Shown here: in pieces, positions 8,067 to 16,661 of the stretch
How positions within the stretch are numbered: the stretch's first letter is position 1
Layout: each line of letters opens with the position of its first letter
Assembly: GCA_003162055.1 (NCBI GenBank)
Contig: PMNA01000034.1
Span: 1,010 to 65,009, forward strand
Length of the DNA stretch: 64,000 nt
Reading direction: 5' to 3'
From: Actinomycetota bacterium
Lineage (GTDB): Bacteria; Actinomycetota; Thermoleophilia; Gaiellales; Gaiellaceae
Position numbers and translations under genes: made by a program
The notes under the pieces: generated by a model
The model's input: only the letters and a program-made list of their open reading frames with translations
The model's database searches: none
What the model was told of the DNA's origin: nothing

Positions 8067-9446
8067 ATGCGCCGCTTCCTCCCCCCGATAGCAGTCCTTA
8101 CCGTGGTCTTCGTCTTTTCCGCGCTCGCAGTGGGCTGCGGAGGATCCTCGCAGAAGAGCGACAAGCCCGGCCTCGTCACGAGCTGGGGTAAGAACGGGGT
8201 GGTGGAGCTCCCGGGCTTCGAGGTCAAGCAGACGATCGAGGACCGATCGGGACGGATCGTCGCCGTCGGGAACTACAAGGGCAACTACGCCCAGGTCGTG
8301 CGCCTGCTCCCTGACGGCTCGCTCGATCCCTCCTTCGGACAAAACGGAGTCGTACGCTGGCCCTTCCACATGTTCCAGGGACGCTTTCCGAATGGGATGG
8401 ACTTCCTGGGCTGGGACCTGGCCGCCCTCCTTCCCAACGGAACCATCGTTCTTGCCGGGACGAACATGATCGGAATCGTGGACGAAAAGGCAACCCTGAT
8501 CGTCTCCGAACTCGACCAGAGCGGAAAGGTCGTGAAGACTTTCGGCCAGAACGGCTACTTCACCGCCGACAAGAGGCTCTACGGCTGCTCGAAGATCGGC
8601 AACGGTTGCCTCCGTCAGTTCTACGCCCTGGCCCGTAAGAAGACGACCTGCACGCGCGGGCCTGCCGGTCTCGCTATCCAGGGAGACAAGATCGTTGTCG
8701 GGGCCGATCGCTTCTGCGCGGGCGACCCCCGTCACATAGTCGTCCTTCGTCTGAGCTCGAACGGAGCTCTCGATAGATCCTTCGGTACGCGTGGTGAGGT
8801 CACTCTCCCGGTGACTCAACCCCCCCTTATCGGCGGTGCACCCTTACTGGCTTTCCCAGACGGACGCCTAGTGGTAGCTGATATCACGCCGAAGGGCGGG
8901 ATGGTGCGGCTGACTGGTCTACTCGCGAACGGAGCGCTAGATCCGCGCTTCGGCCGCAAAGGAGTCGCCGTCACCCGGTCGGCAACCAACTCTGACGGAC
9001 TCTATGGGATCAGCGCGCTCCTAGCAGACAGGAAAGGAAACCTCTCCGTCACCGGCGCGAATGAAGACGGGCTTTTTCTCGTCCGCTTCTATCGCTCGGG
9101 GCAGCCGGACTACTTCTGGAGCGGCTCTCCCTGGATACTCTCGATCACCGGCAGGAGCAACTACGAGAACTTCGGTGGTGCCTTCGGTGGCTCATACAGT
9201 ATCGCCGGTTTACCCGGCGCCTTTACTCAGCTAAAGAACGGTGAGCTCGTGGGTGCGGCCGCCTTGCTTGCGAGGATCACGCCCGATGGAGTGATCGATT
9301 CCTCCTACCCCCCGCAACAGCTATACGGAGGCGGCAAGCTGATCATCAGGGGGCTTCTCGCCGCCTCTGACGGCACCGTGCTCGTCACGCTGCTCAATCC
9401 GCAGTCCTCGAGCACCGAGACCGTGTTCCTCGCGCGCTATCGCTGA
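8067..9446 (+). CDS. Delta-60 repeat lipoprotein
   Basis: 459 residues from the ATG at 8067. A TTG at 8040 in frame would add nine residues but spoil the signal peptide, so I prefer 8067. Residues 1-24 are a lipoprotein signal ending in LAVGC (Cys24 lipidated), which places the protein on the outer face of the membrane. Delta-60 repeats are clear at ~82-96 (LPDGSLDPSFGQNG) and again later (SSNGALDRSFGTRG, LANGALDPRFGRKG). It is a close paralogue of the truncated gene at the left edge. The ligand or function is unknown. Confidence 0.85.
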   Translation: MRRFLPPIAVLTVVFVFSALAVGCGGSSQKSDKPGLVTSWGKNGVVELPGFEVKQTIEDRSGRIVAVGNYKGNYAQVVRLLPDGSLDPSFGQNGVVRWPFHMFQGRFPNGMDFLGWDLAALLPNGTIVLAGTNMIGIVDEKATLIVSELDQSGKVVKTFGQNGYFTADKRLYGCSKIGNGCLRQFYALARKKTTCTRGPAGLAIQGDKIVVGADRFCAGDPRHIVVLRLSSNGALDRSFGTRGEVTLPVTQPPLIGGAPLLAFPDGRLVVADITPKGGMVRLTGLLANGALDPRFGRKGVAVTRSATNSDGLYGISALLADRKGNLSVTGANEDGLFLVRFYRSGQPDYFWSGSPWILSITGRSNYENFGGAFGGSYSIAGLPGAFTQLKNGELVGAAALLARITPDGVIDSSYPPQQLYGGGKLIIRGLLAASDGTVLVTLLNPQSSSTETVFLARYR

Positions 9447-9496
9447 GTCGAATCGCCAAGATCACGAGCCCGGCGGTGGCGGCAGCACCGCCTCCT

Positions 9497-9523
9497 GGGC
9501 GAGTGTGCGGGAATGTCGCCTGA
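9497..9523 (+). repeat. 27-bp dispersed repeat, copy 3
   Basis: GGGCGAGTGTGCGGGAATGT plus CGCCTGA, between the delta-60 gene and the lipoprotein gene that follows. It shares the core GGGAATGTC with the other copies. Confidence 0.5.
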
Positions 9524-9610
9524 TCTCCTCGAACGCGCGACCTGCGCATCCATAGGAAGACGGTTCTAGTGGAGGCCAACCACGCTGACCGGATTTGCCG
9601 ACCAGTGTTA

Positions 9611-10387
9611 TCAGGGCACGGGCGCCATCGAGGCTGAGGAGACGTTGCTAAGGCGATCTATTTTCATCTGCCCGCCCTCGGGGATGAGCGTCACACGCTC
9701 ACTCATTCCGTTGATATTCCGGATGAAGGCCACAACGTCGTGGCCGGATTTGCTGACTTCCTCTATGACCGGTGGGGGCCCTAGAGAACGTGGGGTGACG
9801 AGGCGCACGCAGGACGAACCCGGAACCGACGCAAAAGAGACCGAGCCTGTCGCGCCGGCGGTAAGAGCCTCAACCGACTTGCCATCGGCCACACAGGTGT
9901 AGAGCGTAAGGCTGGTCGCGCTCGAGTCGGTCGGGACAGCAATCAAGCCGACCGTGCGCGCCGAGCTACTGGAGCCCAAGATATATCCGAGACGAGGCTC
10001 ACCTTGCTTGAGGGCGAGCCAGAGCGCCTTCCCGGTTGGATAGTTACCAGATGCCGTGGAGACAGCCGCCGCGCGGGCCGCCTTGTAGGCCAGCATCAGC
10101 CTTTGCTCGGCCGATGAAAGAGCGACTTTGTGGTTGGTCGATAGCGAGGCTTCCATTTCCTGCTCCATCTTTAGGCTCTGGTCGCAGGCCACCAAGCTCT
10201 TGAACTGGGCGTGAATGAGACGATTGCTGAAGAGGTCGGAGCAGGTGATAGACGGCTCTTGATCGATGTGGTTGAGCATATTGAGCGTTGTGCGGGCCTT
10301 GGCAACCTGGTTGTGGACTCTATGCCCGCCACAGCCGGAGGCCGCCACCAGCAAGGCGAGGGCAAGGCATAAGGCACATCGATGCAT
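9611..10387 (-). CDS. Lipoprotein of unknown function
   Basis: 258 residues when started at the ATG at 10387, which gives a clean lipoprotein signal (CALCLALALLVAASGC, lipidated Cys near residue 20). The open frame continues 28 codons further upstream, but those codons include the repeat at 10442 and are not signal-like. A -10-like TATGCT lies six bases upstream of this ATG, supporting a leaderless start. The mature protein is helical in its first half and beta-rich later, with two Cys residues (YTCVADGKS, GSSCVRLV). No family is recognised. Confidence 0.75.
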   Translation of the reverse strand: MHRCALCLALALLVAASGCGGHRVHNQVAKARTTLNMLNHIDQEPSITCSDLFSNRLIHAQFKSLVACDQSLKMEQEMEASLSTNHKVALSSAEQRLMLAYKAARAAAVSTASGNYPTGKALWLALKQGEPRLGYILGSSSSARTVGLIAVPTDSSATSLTLYTCVADGKSVEALTAGATGSVSFASVPGSSCVRLVTPRSLGPPPVIEEVSKSGHDVVAFIRNINGMSERVTLIPEGGQMKIDRLSNVSSASMAPVP

Positions 10388-10393
10388 GGGGCC

Positions 10394-10399
10394 AGCATA
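10394..10399 (-). promoter_or_regulatory. -10 box of a leaderless transcript
   Basis: TATGCT, then six bases, then the ATG at 10387. Geometry is identical to 7912-7917. Confidence 0.5.
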
Positions 10400-10441
10400 A
10401 GCGACATCGTGGGCATCCCGGTGAAGTGGCCAGGGTCGGCT

Positions 10442-10468
10442 GGGCCAGCGTTCAGGAATGTCCCTTGA
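10442..10468 (+). repeat. 27-bp dispersed repeat, copy 4
   Basis: GGGCCAGCGTTCAGGAATGT plus CCCTTGA, just upstream of the gene ending at 9611. It is the copy most like the one at 7950. Confidence 0.6.
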
Positions 10469-10558
10469 CACTCAGCGCGTCTACAGATGCGGGATGCGCG
10501 CGGGTAAATACACAATGATTGTGACGTTAAGAGCGTTCGGCGACGTACCGGAGTCGCG

Positions 10559-10924
10559 ATGAGAAGTTCCTCGGCAAGAGTGGTCTTGGCATTCGCGGGC
10601 GCTGCCCTTCTTGCGGGGTGTGGTGCCTCCTCGGGGAGGGGAACTCTGACCGGCGGGATCCGTTTCGTTGGGCGCATTCCACAGGGCTACACGAGTACGG
10701 GGTATCAACGCGGGCTCGTGCAGATAGTCCGCGGCGGGAAGGTGGTCGCCAGCGCCCACCTGGCTCAGGGACAGGGCTACCGGTCTGCACTCAGTCCGGG
10801 CAGGTACAAGATCCAGACACCCGGAAACACGCCACCTGGAAGTACGTACCCACCCTGCACGCAGGGCGTGAAGATCTCGGCAGGTCGCACGGTAAACACC
10901 AACGTGTACTGCAGCTTCCACTGA
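10559..10924 (+). CDS. Small lipoprotein with a beta-sandwich-like domain
   Basis: 121 residues. A lipoprotein signal ends in LLAGC (Cys21). The mature ~100 residues look like a compact beta domain of the carboxypeptidase-regulatory or transthyretin type (GLVQIVRGGKVVASA, LSPGRYKIQTP), with a pair of Cys near the end that could form a disulfide. There is no enzyme motif. The ribosome binding site is weak (CGGAG). Function is unknown. Confidence 0.7.
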   Translation: MRSSSARVVLAFAGAALLAGCGASSGRGTLTGGIRFVGRIPQGYTSTGYQRGLVQIVRGGKVVASAHLAQGQGYRSALSPGRYKIQTPGNTPPGSTYPPCTQGVKISAGRTVNTNVYCSFH

Positions 10925-10943
10925 ACCCCCGCCTGGGCGAGCA

Positions 10944-11008
10944 TCCTCTAGCCAGGCGACGGACTTCTAGCTGAGCTTTTACCCACGCGAGCCGATCTGA
11001 CCTGATCA
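10944..11008 (+). repeat. Decayed fragment of the tRNA-half repeat family
   Basis: TCCTCTAGCCAGGCGACGGACTT... through GAGCCGATCTGACCTGATCA matches the left part of repeat copies A and B, 5 to 8 kb away, with several substitutions. It lacks the tRNA half. It marks the right limit of the repeat-rich accessory region. Confidence 0.5.
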
Positions 11009-11070
11009 GAAAAGCTCGCGCAAGCGGGTCTTTCTCTTTCTCCCGGGTCTTTCTCGTTCTTGCGCCAGGC

Positions 11071-12990
11071 CTACCCCGCGATCGACGCCCGCGCCCGGGC
11101 CGCCCGCACCGCCGCCGCGAGCGTGGCGACGTCGTAGGCGCCGTAATGGCGCCGCTCGTTGAGGAAGAACGTGGGCGTGCCCGAGACGCCGCTCAGGTCG
11201 GCGCTGTCGACGTCCTCGGCGATCTGGCCGGCGCCGGCGTGCCTGCGCAGGTCGTCTTCGAAGCGCCCCGCGTCGAGCCCGAGCCGCTCGGCGTAGCCGG
11301 CCAGATCGCGCAGGCGGAACGGGCCCTTATGCTCGAGCAGCAGGTCGTGCATCTCCCAGAACTTCCCCTGCGCGGCGGCGGCCTCGGCGGCCTCGGCCGC
11401 GAGTTGAGCGAAGGGGTGGACGTCGCTCAAGGGCAGGTGCCGCCAGACGTAGCGCAGGTCGCCGAAATCGGCCAGCAGCTCGCGCACGATCGTCTCGGCC
11501 TTGCCGCAGTAGGGACATTCCAGATCGCCGTACTCGACCAGCGTGATCGGGGCGTCCTCGGGCCCGCGAATGTGATCGCGCTCGGGATCGACCGGCACGG
11601 CCAGGTCGGTGATCACCTTGCCCGTTCCCAGTAACGCTCGGGCGCGCAGCCGCTTGGGCAAGAGCGCCGTCGCGCGAAAGACGATCCAGGTCACGAGTGC
11701 CGAGCAGAACGCGGCGCTGAGAATGCCGAGCTTGGCCTGCTCGAGCTCCGTCCCGCTGAAGGCGAGGCTGGCGATCAGGAGCGCGATCGTGAAGCCGATG
11801 CCGGCCAGGGTGCCGCCGCCGGCGACCGCAGCCCAGCCGACCGGCGGCCGGAGGCGACCGCGGCTCAGCTTCGTCGCCAGCCAGGTGGCGCCGAATACCC
11901 CGACCGGCTTCCCCGCGACGTATCCGATCAGGATCCCGAGCGTGATCGTCGAGGTATAGGCGCCGGAGAGGAAGTGGCCGTTGATCGCGATTCCTGCGTT
12001 CGCGAGCGCGAACAGCGGCACGAACAGGTAGCTCGTCCAGGGGTGGAAGACGTGCTGCAGGCGCTCGTTGGGCGAGATCGCCGCTTCGAGCCCGGCCCGC
12101 GCCGAGCGGGCGAGCTCGGGCGTCGGTTGCTCGCGGAAGAGGCGAAACAGGTGGCTGGCGCGCTCGAGATCGACGCGCGCGACCGGGTAGGCGTAGGTGA
12201 GCAGGCCCATCGCCAGCCCGACCACGACCGGATCGATGCCCGACTTGAACATCGCGATCCAGGTCGTCGCGCCGAGGACGAGATAGAAGAGGTCGTGGCG
12301 GACGCCCGCGCGCGCGGCGATCAGGCCGATGACGAAGAGCCCGAACGCGAAGAGAAACGGCAGCAGATCGAACTTGCTCCGGTAGACGGTCGCGATCACG
12401 AGCAGCGCGACGAGGTCGTCGACGACGACGATCGTGAGCATGAAGGCGCGCAGGCGGATCGGGAAGCGAGGCCCGACCAGCGCCAGCATTCCCAGCGCGA
12501 AGGCCGTGTCGGTAGACATCGCTACGCCCCAGCCGTGCGTGGAGTGGTGGCCCGCATTCACTGTCAGGAAGATCGCCACCGGTAGGGCCATCCCGGCGAT
12601 GCCGGCGGCGAGCGGAAGAGCGATCCGCGAGCGCTGGCGCAGTTCGCCCATGTCGAACTCGCGCCGCGCCTCCAGCCCGACGACGAAGAAGAAGAAGGCC
12701 ATCAGGCCGTCGTTGAGCCAGTGGCGGAGATCCTGCGCGATGCCCCAGTTGCCGAGGTGGACGGAGAGATTCGTCTGCCAGACCGAGTTGTAGGACGAGG
12801 CGTGAACGTTTACCCAGACGAGCGCCAGCACGGTCGCGGCGAGCAGGATTAAGGCGCTTCCCGTCTCGGTGCGGAGGAAGTTGCGAAGGGGCGTCTCGAG
12901 GCTGCGCGCCCAGGCCGTTCGCTCCGAGAACGCCGCCCGCGGCGCGCCCGGTACGTCACATTTTTCGCCGCTCGAATCCAATCTGCTCAC
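11071..12990 (-). CDS. nhaA: Na+/H+ antiporter NhaA fused to a DsbA-like thioredoxin domain
   Basis: 639 residues from a GTG start. Residues ~35-440 are an NhaA antiporter with many membrane helices. The discontinuous-helix motif STDTAFALG and the paired aspartates of the ion site (VVDDLVALL) are intact, so sodium/proton exchange at the plasma membrane is likely. Residues ~455-635 are a DsbA/thioredoxin-fold domain with EYGDLECPYCG; the CPYC redox pair lies near residue 490. The fusion is a known actinobacterial architecture. What the redox domain does for the antiporter is not established. It is monocistronic, with no partner gene beside it. Confidence 0.9.
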   Translation of the reverse strand: MSRLDSSGEKCDVPGAPRAAFSERTAWARSLETPLRNFLRTETGSALILLAATVLALVWVNVHASSYNSVWQTNLSVHLGNWGIAQDLRHWLNDGLMAFFFFVVGLEARREFDMGELRQRSRIALPLAAGIAGMALPVAIFLTVNAGHHSTHGWGVAMSTDTAFALGMLALVGPRFPIRLRAFMLTIVVVDDLVALLVIATVYRSKFDLLPFLFAFGLFVIGLIAARAGVRHDLFYLVLGATTWIAMFKSGIDPVVVGLAMGLLTYAYPVARVDLERASHLFRLFREQPTPELARSARAGLEAAISPNERLQHVFHPWTSYLFVPLFALANAGIAINGHFLSGAYTSTITLGILIGYVAGKPVGVFGATWLATKLSRGRLRPPVGWAAVAGGGTLAGIGFTIALLIASLAFSGTELEQAKLGILSAAFCSALVTWIVFRATALLPKRLRARALLGTGKVITDLAVPVDPERDHIRGPEDAPITLVEYGDLECPYCGKAETIVRELLADFGDLRYVWRHLPLSDVHPFAQLAAEAAEAAAAQGKFWEMHDLLLEHKGPFRLRDLAGYAERLGLDAGRFEDDLRRHAGAGQIAEDVDSADLSGVSGTPTFFLNERRHYGAYDVATLAAAVRAARARASIAG

Positions 12991-13093
12991 CTAACACCCG
13001 TTTCGCTTTCAGGGGAAGCCTTCCATACGCGGGCGTCGGATGAGTCGAACGGTGCGCTTTTTGTCTGTCGTGTACCGCCGCGCTGCGGACTCT

Positions 13094-14842
13094 CTACGCC
13101 GGCTTCAGGTGCGTGATCATGTCGATGCCCGTCATCTGCATGTAGCCGCGCCACATGGTCGGCATGTAGTGCCGGTTCGAGGTCGACGAAGGCCAGTTTG
13201 TCCAGTACTTCGACTGTGACGCGGCCCAGGCACCGCCGTACCAAAGCGGGATGTTGGGAACCTGAGTCAGCTCGATCTTCTCCAGAGCGTTAATGAGCTT
13301 CTGGCGCCCTTTCACGTCAGTCGGCGGAGTCTTATCGAGCTTCTGGACCTCGGCCCACGCCTTCGGGTTGTAGTACCGACCGTAGTTGGCGAACGTCTGG
13401 CCAGGGCCCGAGGCGATGATCGGCAGGTGGAACAGGTAGTCGAAGTATGTCCAGGGGTTGTCGCTGATCTGGGTGCTGTTCTCGATCACCAGGTCGAACG
13501 CTCCCAAGTTCCGATCGCTCTGCTCGGAGTCGCCCCGGGCTTTCGTAAGGTGGATGCCGGCGGCCTTGGCAGAACTGACGATTATGCTTTCCGCCGCCTC
13601 CCAGTCCGACCAACCGGACGGAACCTCGATCTTGAGGTTGAGCGTGCTCCCATCCTTGTTCTCGACCCAGCCGTCACCGTTCACGTCCTTGTATCCGGCC
13701 GCTTTCAGATCTGCCTTCGCGGCGGAGACATTGGAGATCTTGAAGCCGTACTTCTTGACGAGGCTCTTGTCGATCCACTTGTTCCAGACCTTGAGCAGAC
13801 CGGTCTGGTTCGCGACCGTCGTGAGTCCGTCGTAGTCACCGCTACCGGTGATCTTGTAGCTGTTGACTGCCTCAGCGAGAGCCCTGCGGAACCTGGGGTC
13901 GTTGAGCGGTTTGTGAGGGGTGTTCGGCGTCAGCCAGGTCGTGCCAGCCGCCAGGTCGTACGGAGCGTTCGGGTAGTAAGTCTGAGCTTGACCCTTGGCG
14001 ACGAGGGTCTGAATACCCGGGAAGTAGTTGTTGCCGAGGTCTAGAGTTGCGTAGAGCAGGTTCGGGCAACAGGTGAAGCAGTTGACGTTGCAGTTACCGC
14101 CAACGAGGTCTTCGACATATCTCGGCTTCGGCGACGGAGCGAGCTTCTGCTTCGCTGCCCACCAGACGGCCTTCTTCTCCCAGACGACGTCGGACGTGGG
14201 ATCGATCGAGGCCAGCTGATACGGGCCGGTGCCGATCGGGCTCTTGGGGCTGAACGTCGTGAACGTCGCCACCGAAATCGTCTTGTACTGCCCCGGATAG
14301 ACCATCGGCAGGTTCCAGATCAGGTTCTGCCATTGGACGTAGTTCGGGGTGCTCTTGAACTGGACGGTGACGCTGAGGCCTTTGACCGTGATCGACTTCA
14401 GGTTCTTGTACAGGTTGTTCCAGTAGGCGGTCACGAAGCGGCCGAGCTTGAAGTTGAAGGCGACATCCTGGCCCGTGAGCTTCTTCCCGTTACTCCACCT
14501 GATGCCCGGCCTGAGCTCGACCGTGAACATCCGCGGGCCGGTGAATTTCGCACTCTTGGCCAGCCAGTCGATGTACTTGTTCTTGAGTGGGTCGTAGCGC
14601 AACAGCGTCTCGTTGCAGAGCCCGACCGTGCCCACTGCGTAGGCGTTCGAGTAGGGGTTGAAGCCCTGGATGTTGCCCCACTGGGTACCGCTTGTGATGA
14701 GCGTTTGCGCCCGCGGATAACTGGTGGATTTGCGCTGCGCGCCGGCGGGGCCCGTTGCGAGCGACGCCACGAAGGAGACTCCGGCGACTACTGCGATGAG
14801 ACTTAGAGCCAGTATCCGGTGCCGTCGTCTCGCGCTTCTCAT
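13094..14842 (-). CDS. ABC transporter solute-binding protein, family 5 (peptide type)
   Basis: 582 residues with a Sec signal peptide (ALSLIAVVAGVSFVASLA, cleaved near AGAQ). The mature part has the features of the family 5 oligopeptide/nickel-binding proteins: RPGIRWSNGKKLTGQDVAFNFK near the N-terminus and a PLWYGG region near the C-terminus. Members capture peptides or similar solutes for an ABC importer. No permease or ATPase gene lies next to it, so it is an orphan here. It contains an unusual Cys-rich insert (NCNVNCFTCCPN, around residue 250-265). A GAAGGGA sequence precedes the ATG. Confidence 0.85.
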   Translation of the reverse strand: MRSARRRHRILALSLIAVVAGVSFVASLATGPAGAQRKSTSYPRAQTLITSGTQWGNIQGFNPYSNAYAVGTVGLCNETLLRYDPLKNKYIDWLAKSAKFTGPRMFTVELRPGIRWSNGKKLTGQDVAFNFKLGRFVTAYWNNLYKNLKSITVKGLSVTVQFKSTPNYVQWQNLIWNLPMVYPGQYKTISVATFTTFSPKSPIGTGPYQLASIDPTSDVVWEKKAVWWAAKQKLAPSPKPRYVEDLVGGNCNVNCFTCCPNLLYATLDLGNNYFPGIQTLVAKGQAQTYYPNAPYDLAAGTTWLTPNTPHKPLNDPRFRRALAEAVNSYKITGSGDYDGLTTVANQTGLLKVWNKWIDKSLVKKYGFKISNVSAAKADLKAAGYKDVNGDGWVENKDGSTLNLKIEVPSGWSDWEAAESIIVSSAKAAGIHLTKARGDSEQSDRNLGAFDLVIENSTQISDNPWTYFDYLFHLPIIASGPGQTFANYGRYYNPKAWAEVQKLDKTPPTDVKGRQKLINALEKIELTQVPNIPLWYGGAWAASQSKYWTNWPSSTSNRHYMPTMWRGYMQMTGIDMITHLKPA

Positions 14843-15201
14843 TGCCCGTCCCTTCCTTTGGGCAGCGACCGCGCGCGGCGATTTTGTTTTCTTTGGCGCT
14901 CGAAGTCGCCTCTACTGCGCCGCAGTTTAGGACGGGGATAAAGCGATCTGAAAAACTCTTAGGAATCTCTTAGTAAAATGTTGCCGCTGAAAGTGTCGCA
15001 AGAACCCGCTTCCGTTTCCACCGAGCACGCCGCTGTTGAGCACGATCAGCACGATCGCAACGATCAAGCCCAGCCCGCCGCCGGACTCCCTCAGTCGTCT
15101 CGTCTGAGCGAGTGCGTCGTAGCTTCGATTGGTCTTGCCACCGGTACTCGCTCGAACGAGAATGTGACGCCTGTGTCCATGTCGATCGCGGAGGTTTGCC
15201 G
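14843..15201. other. Divergent intergenic region
   Basis: It separates the solute-binding protein gene (minus) from a secreted-protein gene (plus). On the minus strand 14925-15130 reads as a hydrophobic stretch (LGLIVAIVLIVLN) in a frame without a credible start codon, so I do not call a gene. Nothing else is supported. Confidence 0.3.
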
Positions 15202-15726
15202 ATGAGGCGTCTCGTGGCCCGTTTGTGGATCGGCGGGCTCGTGCTCGGGTTGGGGCTGGCGCTCGTTCCGGCGGCGCAGGCGCAAACGGCGACCGAGCGA
15301 AGCGCGGGCGCCGGCCTGGCGCGGTCGGTCGAGTCGAACCGGCGAGCGGTTACAAGCGGAAAATCGATCAGCGCCACCGTCAGGAAGGGATTCGTCGCCA
15401 TCAACGCGGCAAACAAGAAGCTCTACGCCTGCAAATGGGGCGACTGCACCGGGACGGGCAAGAAGCTGCGCAAGGTAGCCCGGCACTGGCTCGGGGTGCT
15501 GCGACCACTGAAGGGCGAGACGAAGAGCGTCGTCAGGGGACTTGGCACGGCGAGAGCATCACTCGGCTACTGGGCCAAGACGGGGCTTGACGTGATCCGG
15601 GCCGACGCCGCCGCCAAGGCGAAGAAACAGACCGGATTCAACTACTGGTACAAGCGCTACAGGAGCGACTACAAGCTGGGCGTGAAGTACCAGAACCGGG
15701 CCGTGAACATCCTCTCGAAGGGCTAG
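15202..15726 (+). CDS. Secreted basic protein of unknown function
   Basis: 174 residues from the ATG at 15202, which has GGAGG ten bases upstream and opens a good signal peptide (LWIGGLVLGLGLALVPAAQAQ). The frame extends 30 codons upstream without any support. The mature protein is rich in Lys and Arg, helical-looking, with a single Cys pair (LYACKWGDCTG). Aromatic and basic residues dominate its C-terminus (YKRYRSDYKLGVKYQ). No family is recognised; a cell-envelope role is only a guess. Confidence 0.7.
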   Translation: MRRLVARLWIGGLVLGLGLALVPAAQAQTATERSAGAGLARSVESNRRAVTSGKSISATVRKGFVAINAANKKLYACKWGDCTGTGKKLRKVARHWLGVLRPLKGETKSVVRGLGTARASLGYWAKTGLDVIRADAAAKAKKQTGFNYWYKRYRSDYKLGVKYQNRAVNILSKG

Positions 15727-15768
15727 AGCGCGGCTTCCGGTCGCTCCGGCTAGCCTTCGTGGACGATC

Positions 15769-16539
15769 ATGGCGGTCGAAGAGAACTCGAGCCTCGAACC
15801 GGCGCCCGGCTTCCAGCCGCTGGTGCCGTGGCCCGACAGGGGGCGCGTGTTCGTCGGCAGCCGCCGCGTGCGCCTTTCCGACGCGGAGCCAGGCGGGCGC
15901 CTGCGCCTGGACGCCGTGGCGCGCTACCTGCAAGACGTCGCCAACGACGACGTGCTGGAGATGAAATGGGGCTCTCCCGACCACTTCTGGCTCGTGCGCC
16001 GGACCGTGATCCAGCAACTACGGCCGATTCCGATCGAGGAGTTGGTCGGGCTCACGACCTGGTCGAGCGGCACGGCGTCCTCGTCGGCTTCGCGCCGAAC
16101 GACCTTGAGCGGCGAGCGCGGCGGAGTAATCGAAGCCGAAAGCATCTGGGTTCACCTGAGCCGCGAGTTGCGACCGGAACGCTTCGGCGGCAACTTCTTC
16201 GAGGTCTACGGCCCGTCCGCGAAAGGACGTCGCATCTCGACTCGGCTCGAGCTGACCGACCTGCCCGCCTCTGCCGGGCGCGTGCCCTGGCCGCTCAGAC
16301 GCTCCGACATGGACGTGCTCGGCCACCTGAACAACGCTTCGTACTGGGAGGCGGTCGAGGAAGCGGCGGTGCGGAAGAGCCTTGATCTGACCGCGCCGTT
16401 CGAGGCCGTGCTCGAGTTTCGCCAGCCGATCGATCTCGAGGACGAAGTCGAGCTTCTCTGCTCGCCGGAGACGGATGGTTTTCGGCTCGCATTCACCGTT
16501 TCGGGCTCGGTCCGGGCGCTCGCTGTGCTTCACCGCTAG
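15769..16539 (+). CDS. Acyl-ACP thioesterase (double hotdog)
   Basis: 256 residues, the usual length for bacterial acyl-ACP thioesterases of the FatA/FatB-like family. The two hotdog halves are visible: the first with YLQDVANDD, the second with MDVLGHLNNASYWE, which carries the Asn-His region used in catalysis (DxxGHLNNxxY). It should release free fatty acids from acyl carrier protein in the cytosol and so influence lipid composition. It is not in an obvious operon. The ATG is preceded by a TAGCCT-like -10 twelve bases away and no ribosome binding site. Confidence 0.85.
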   Translation: MAVEENSSLEPAPGFQPLVPWPDRGRVFVGSRRVRLSDAEPGGRLRLDAVARYLQDVANDDVLEMKWGSPDHFWLVRRTVIQQLRPIPIEELVGLTTWSSGTASSSASRRTTLSGERGGVIEAESIWVHLSRELRPERFGGNFFEVYGPSAKGRRISTRLELTDLPASAGRVPWPLRRSDMDVLGHLNNASYWEAVEEAAVRKSLDLTAPFEAVLEFRQPIDLEDEVELLCSPETDGFRLAFTVSGSVRALAVLHR

Positions 16540-16661
16540 CTGTCCATCGAGCGGCTGCGGGGTCGAGGACGCTCTTAAATCTCGCTCTTGTGCCGATAGG
16601 CGCTTGCAAATCCGGGGCGGGTGAGAGAGAGTCATCCATCCAACGGCTCCAAGGAGGAACC

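Noticed and set aside
14925-15130. Small membrane protein on the minus strand
   Set aside because: A hydrophobic stretch is readable, but its frame has no usable start codon and no ribosome binding site.
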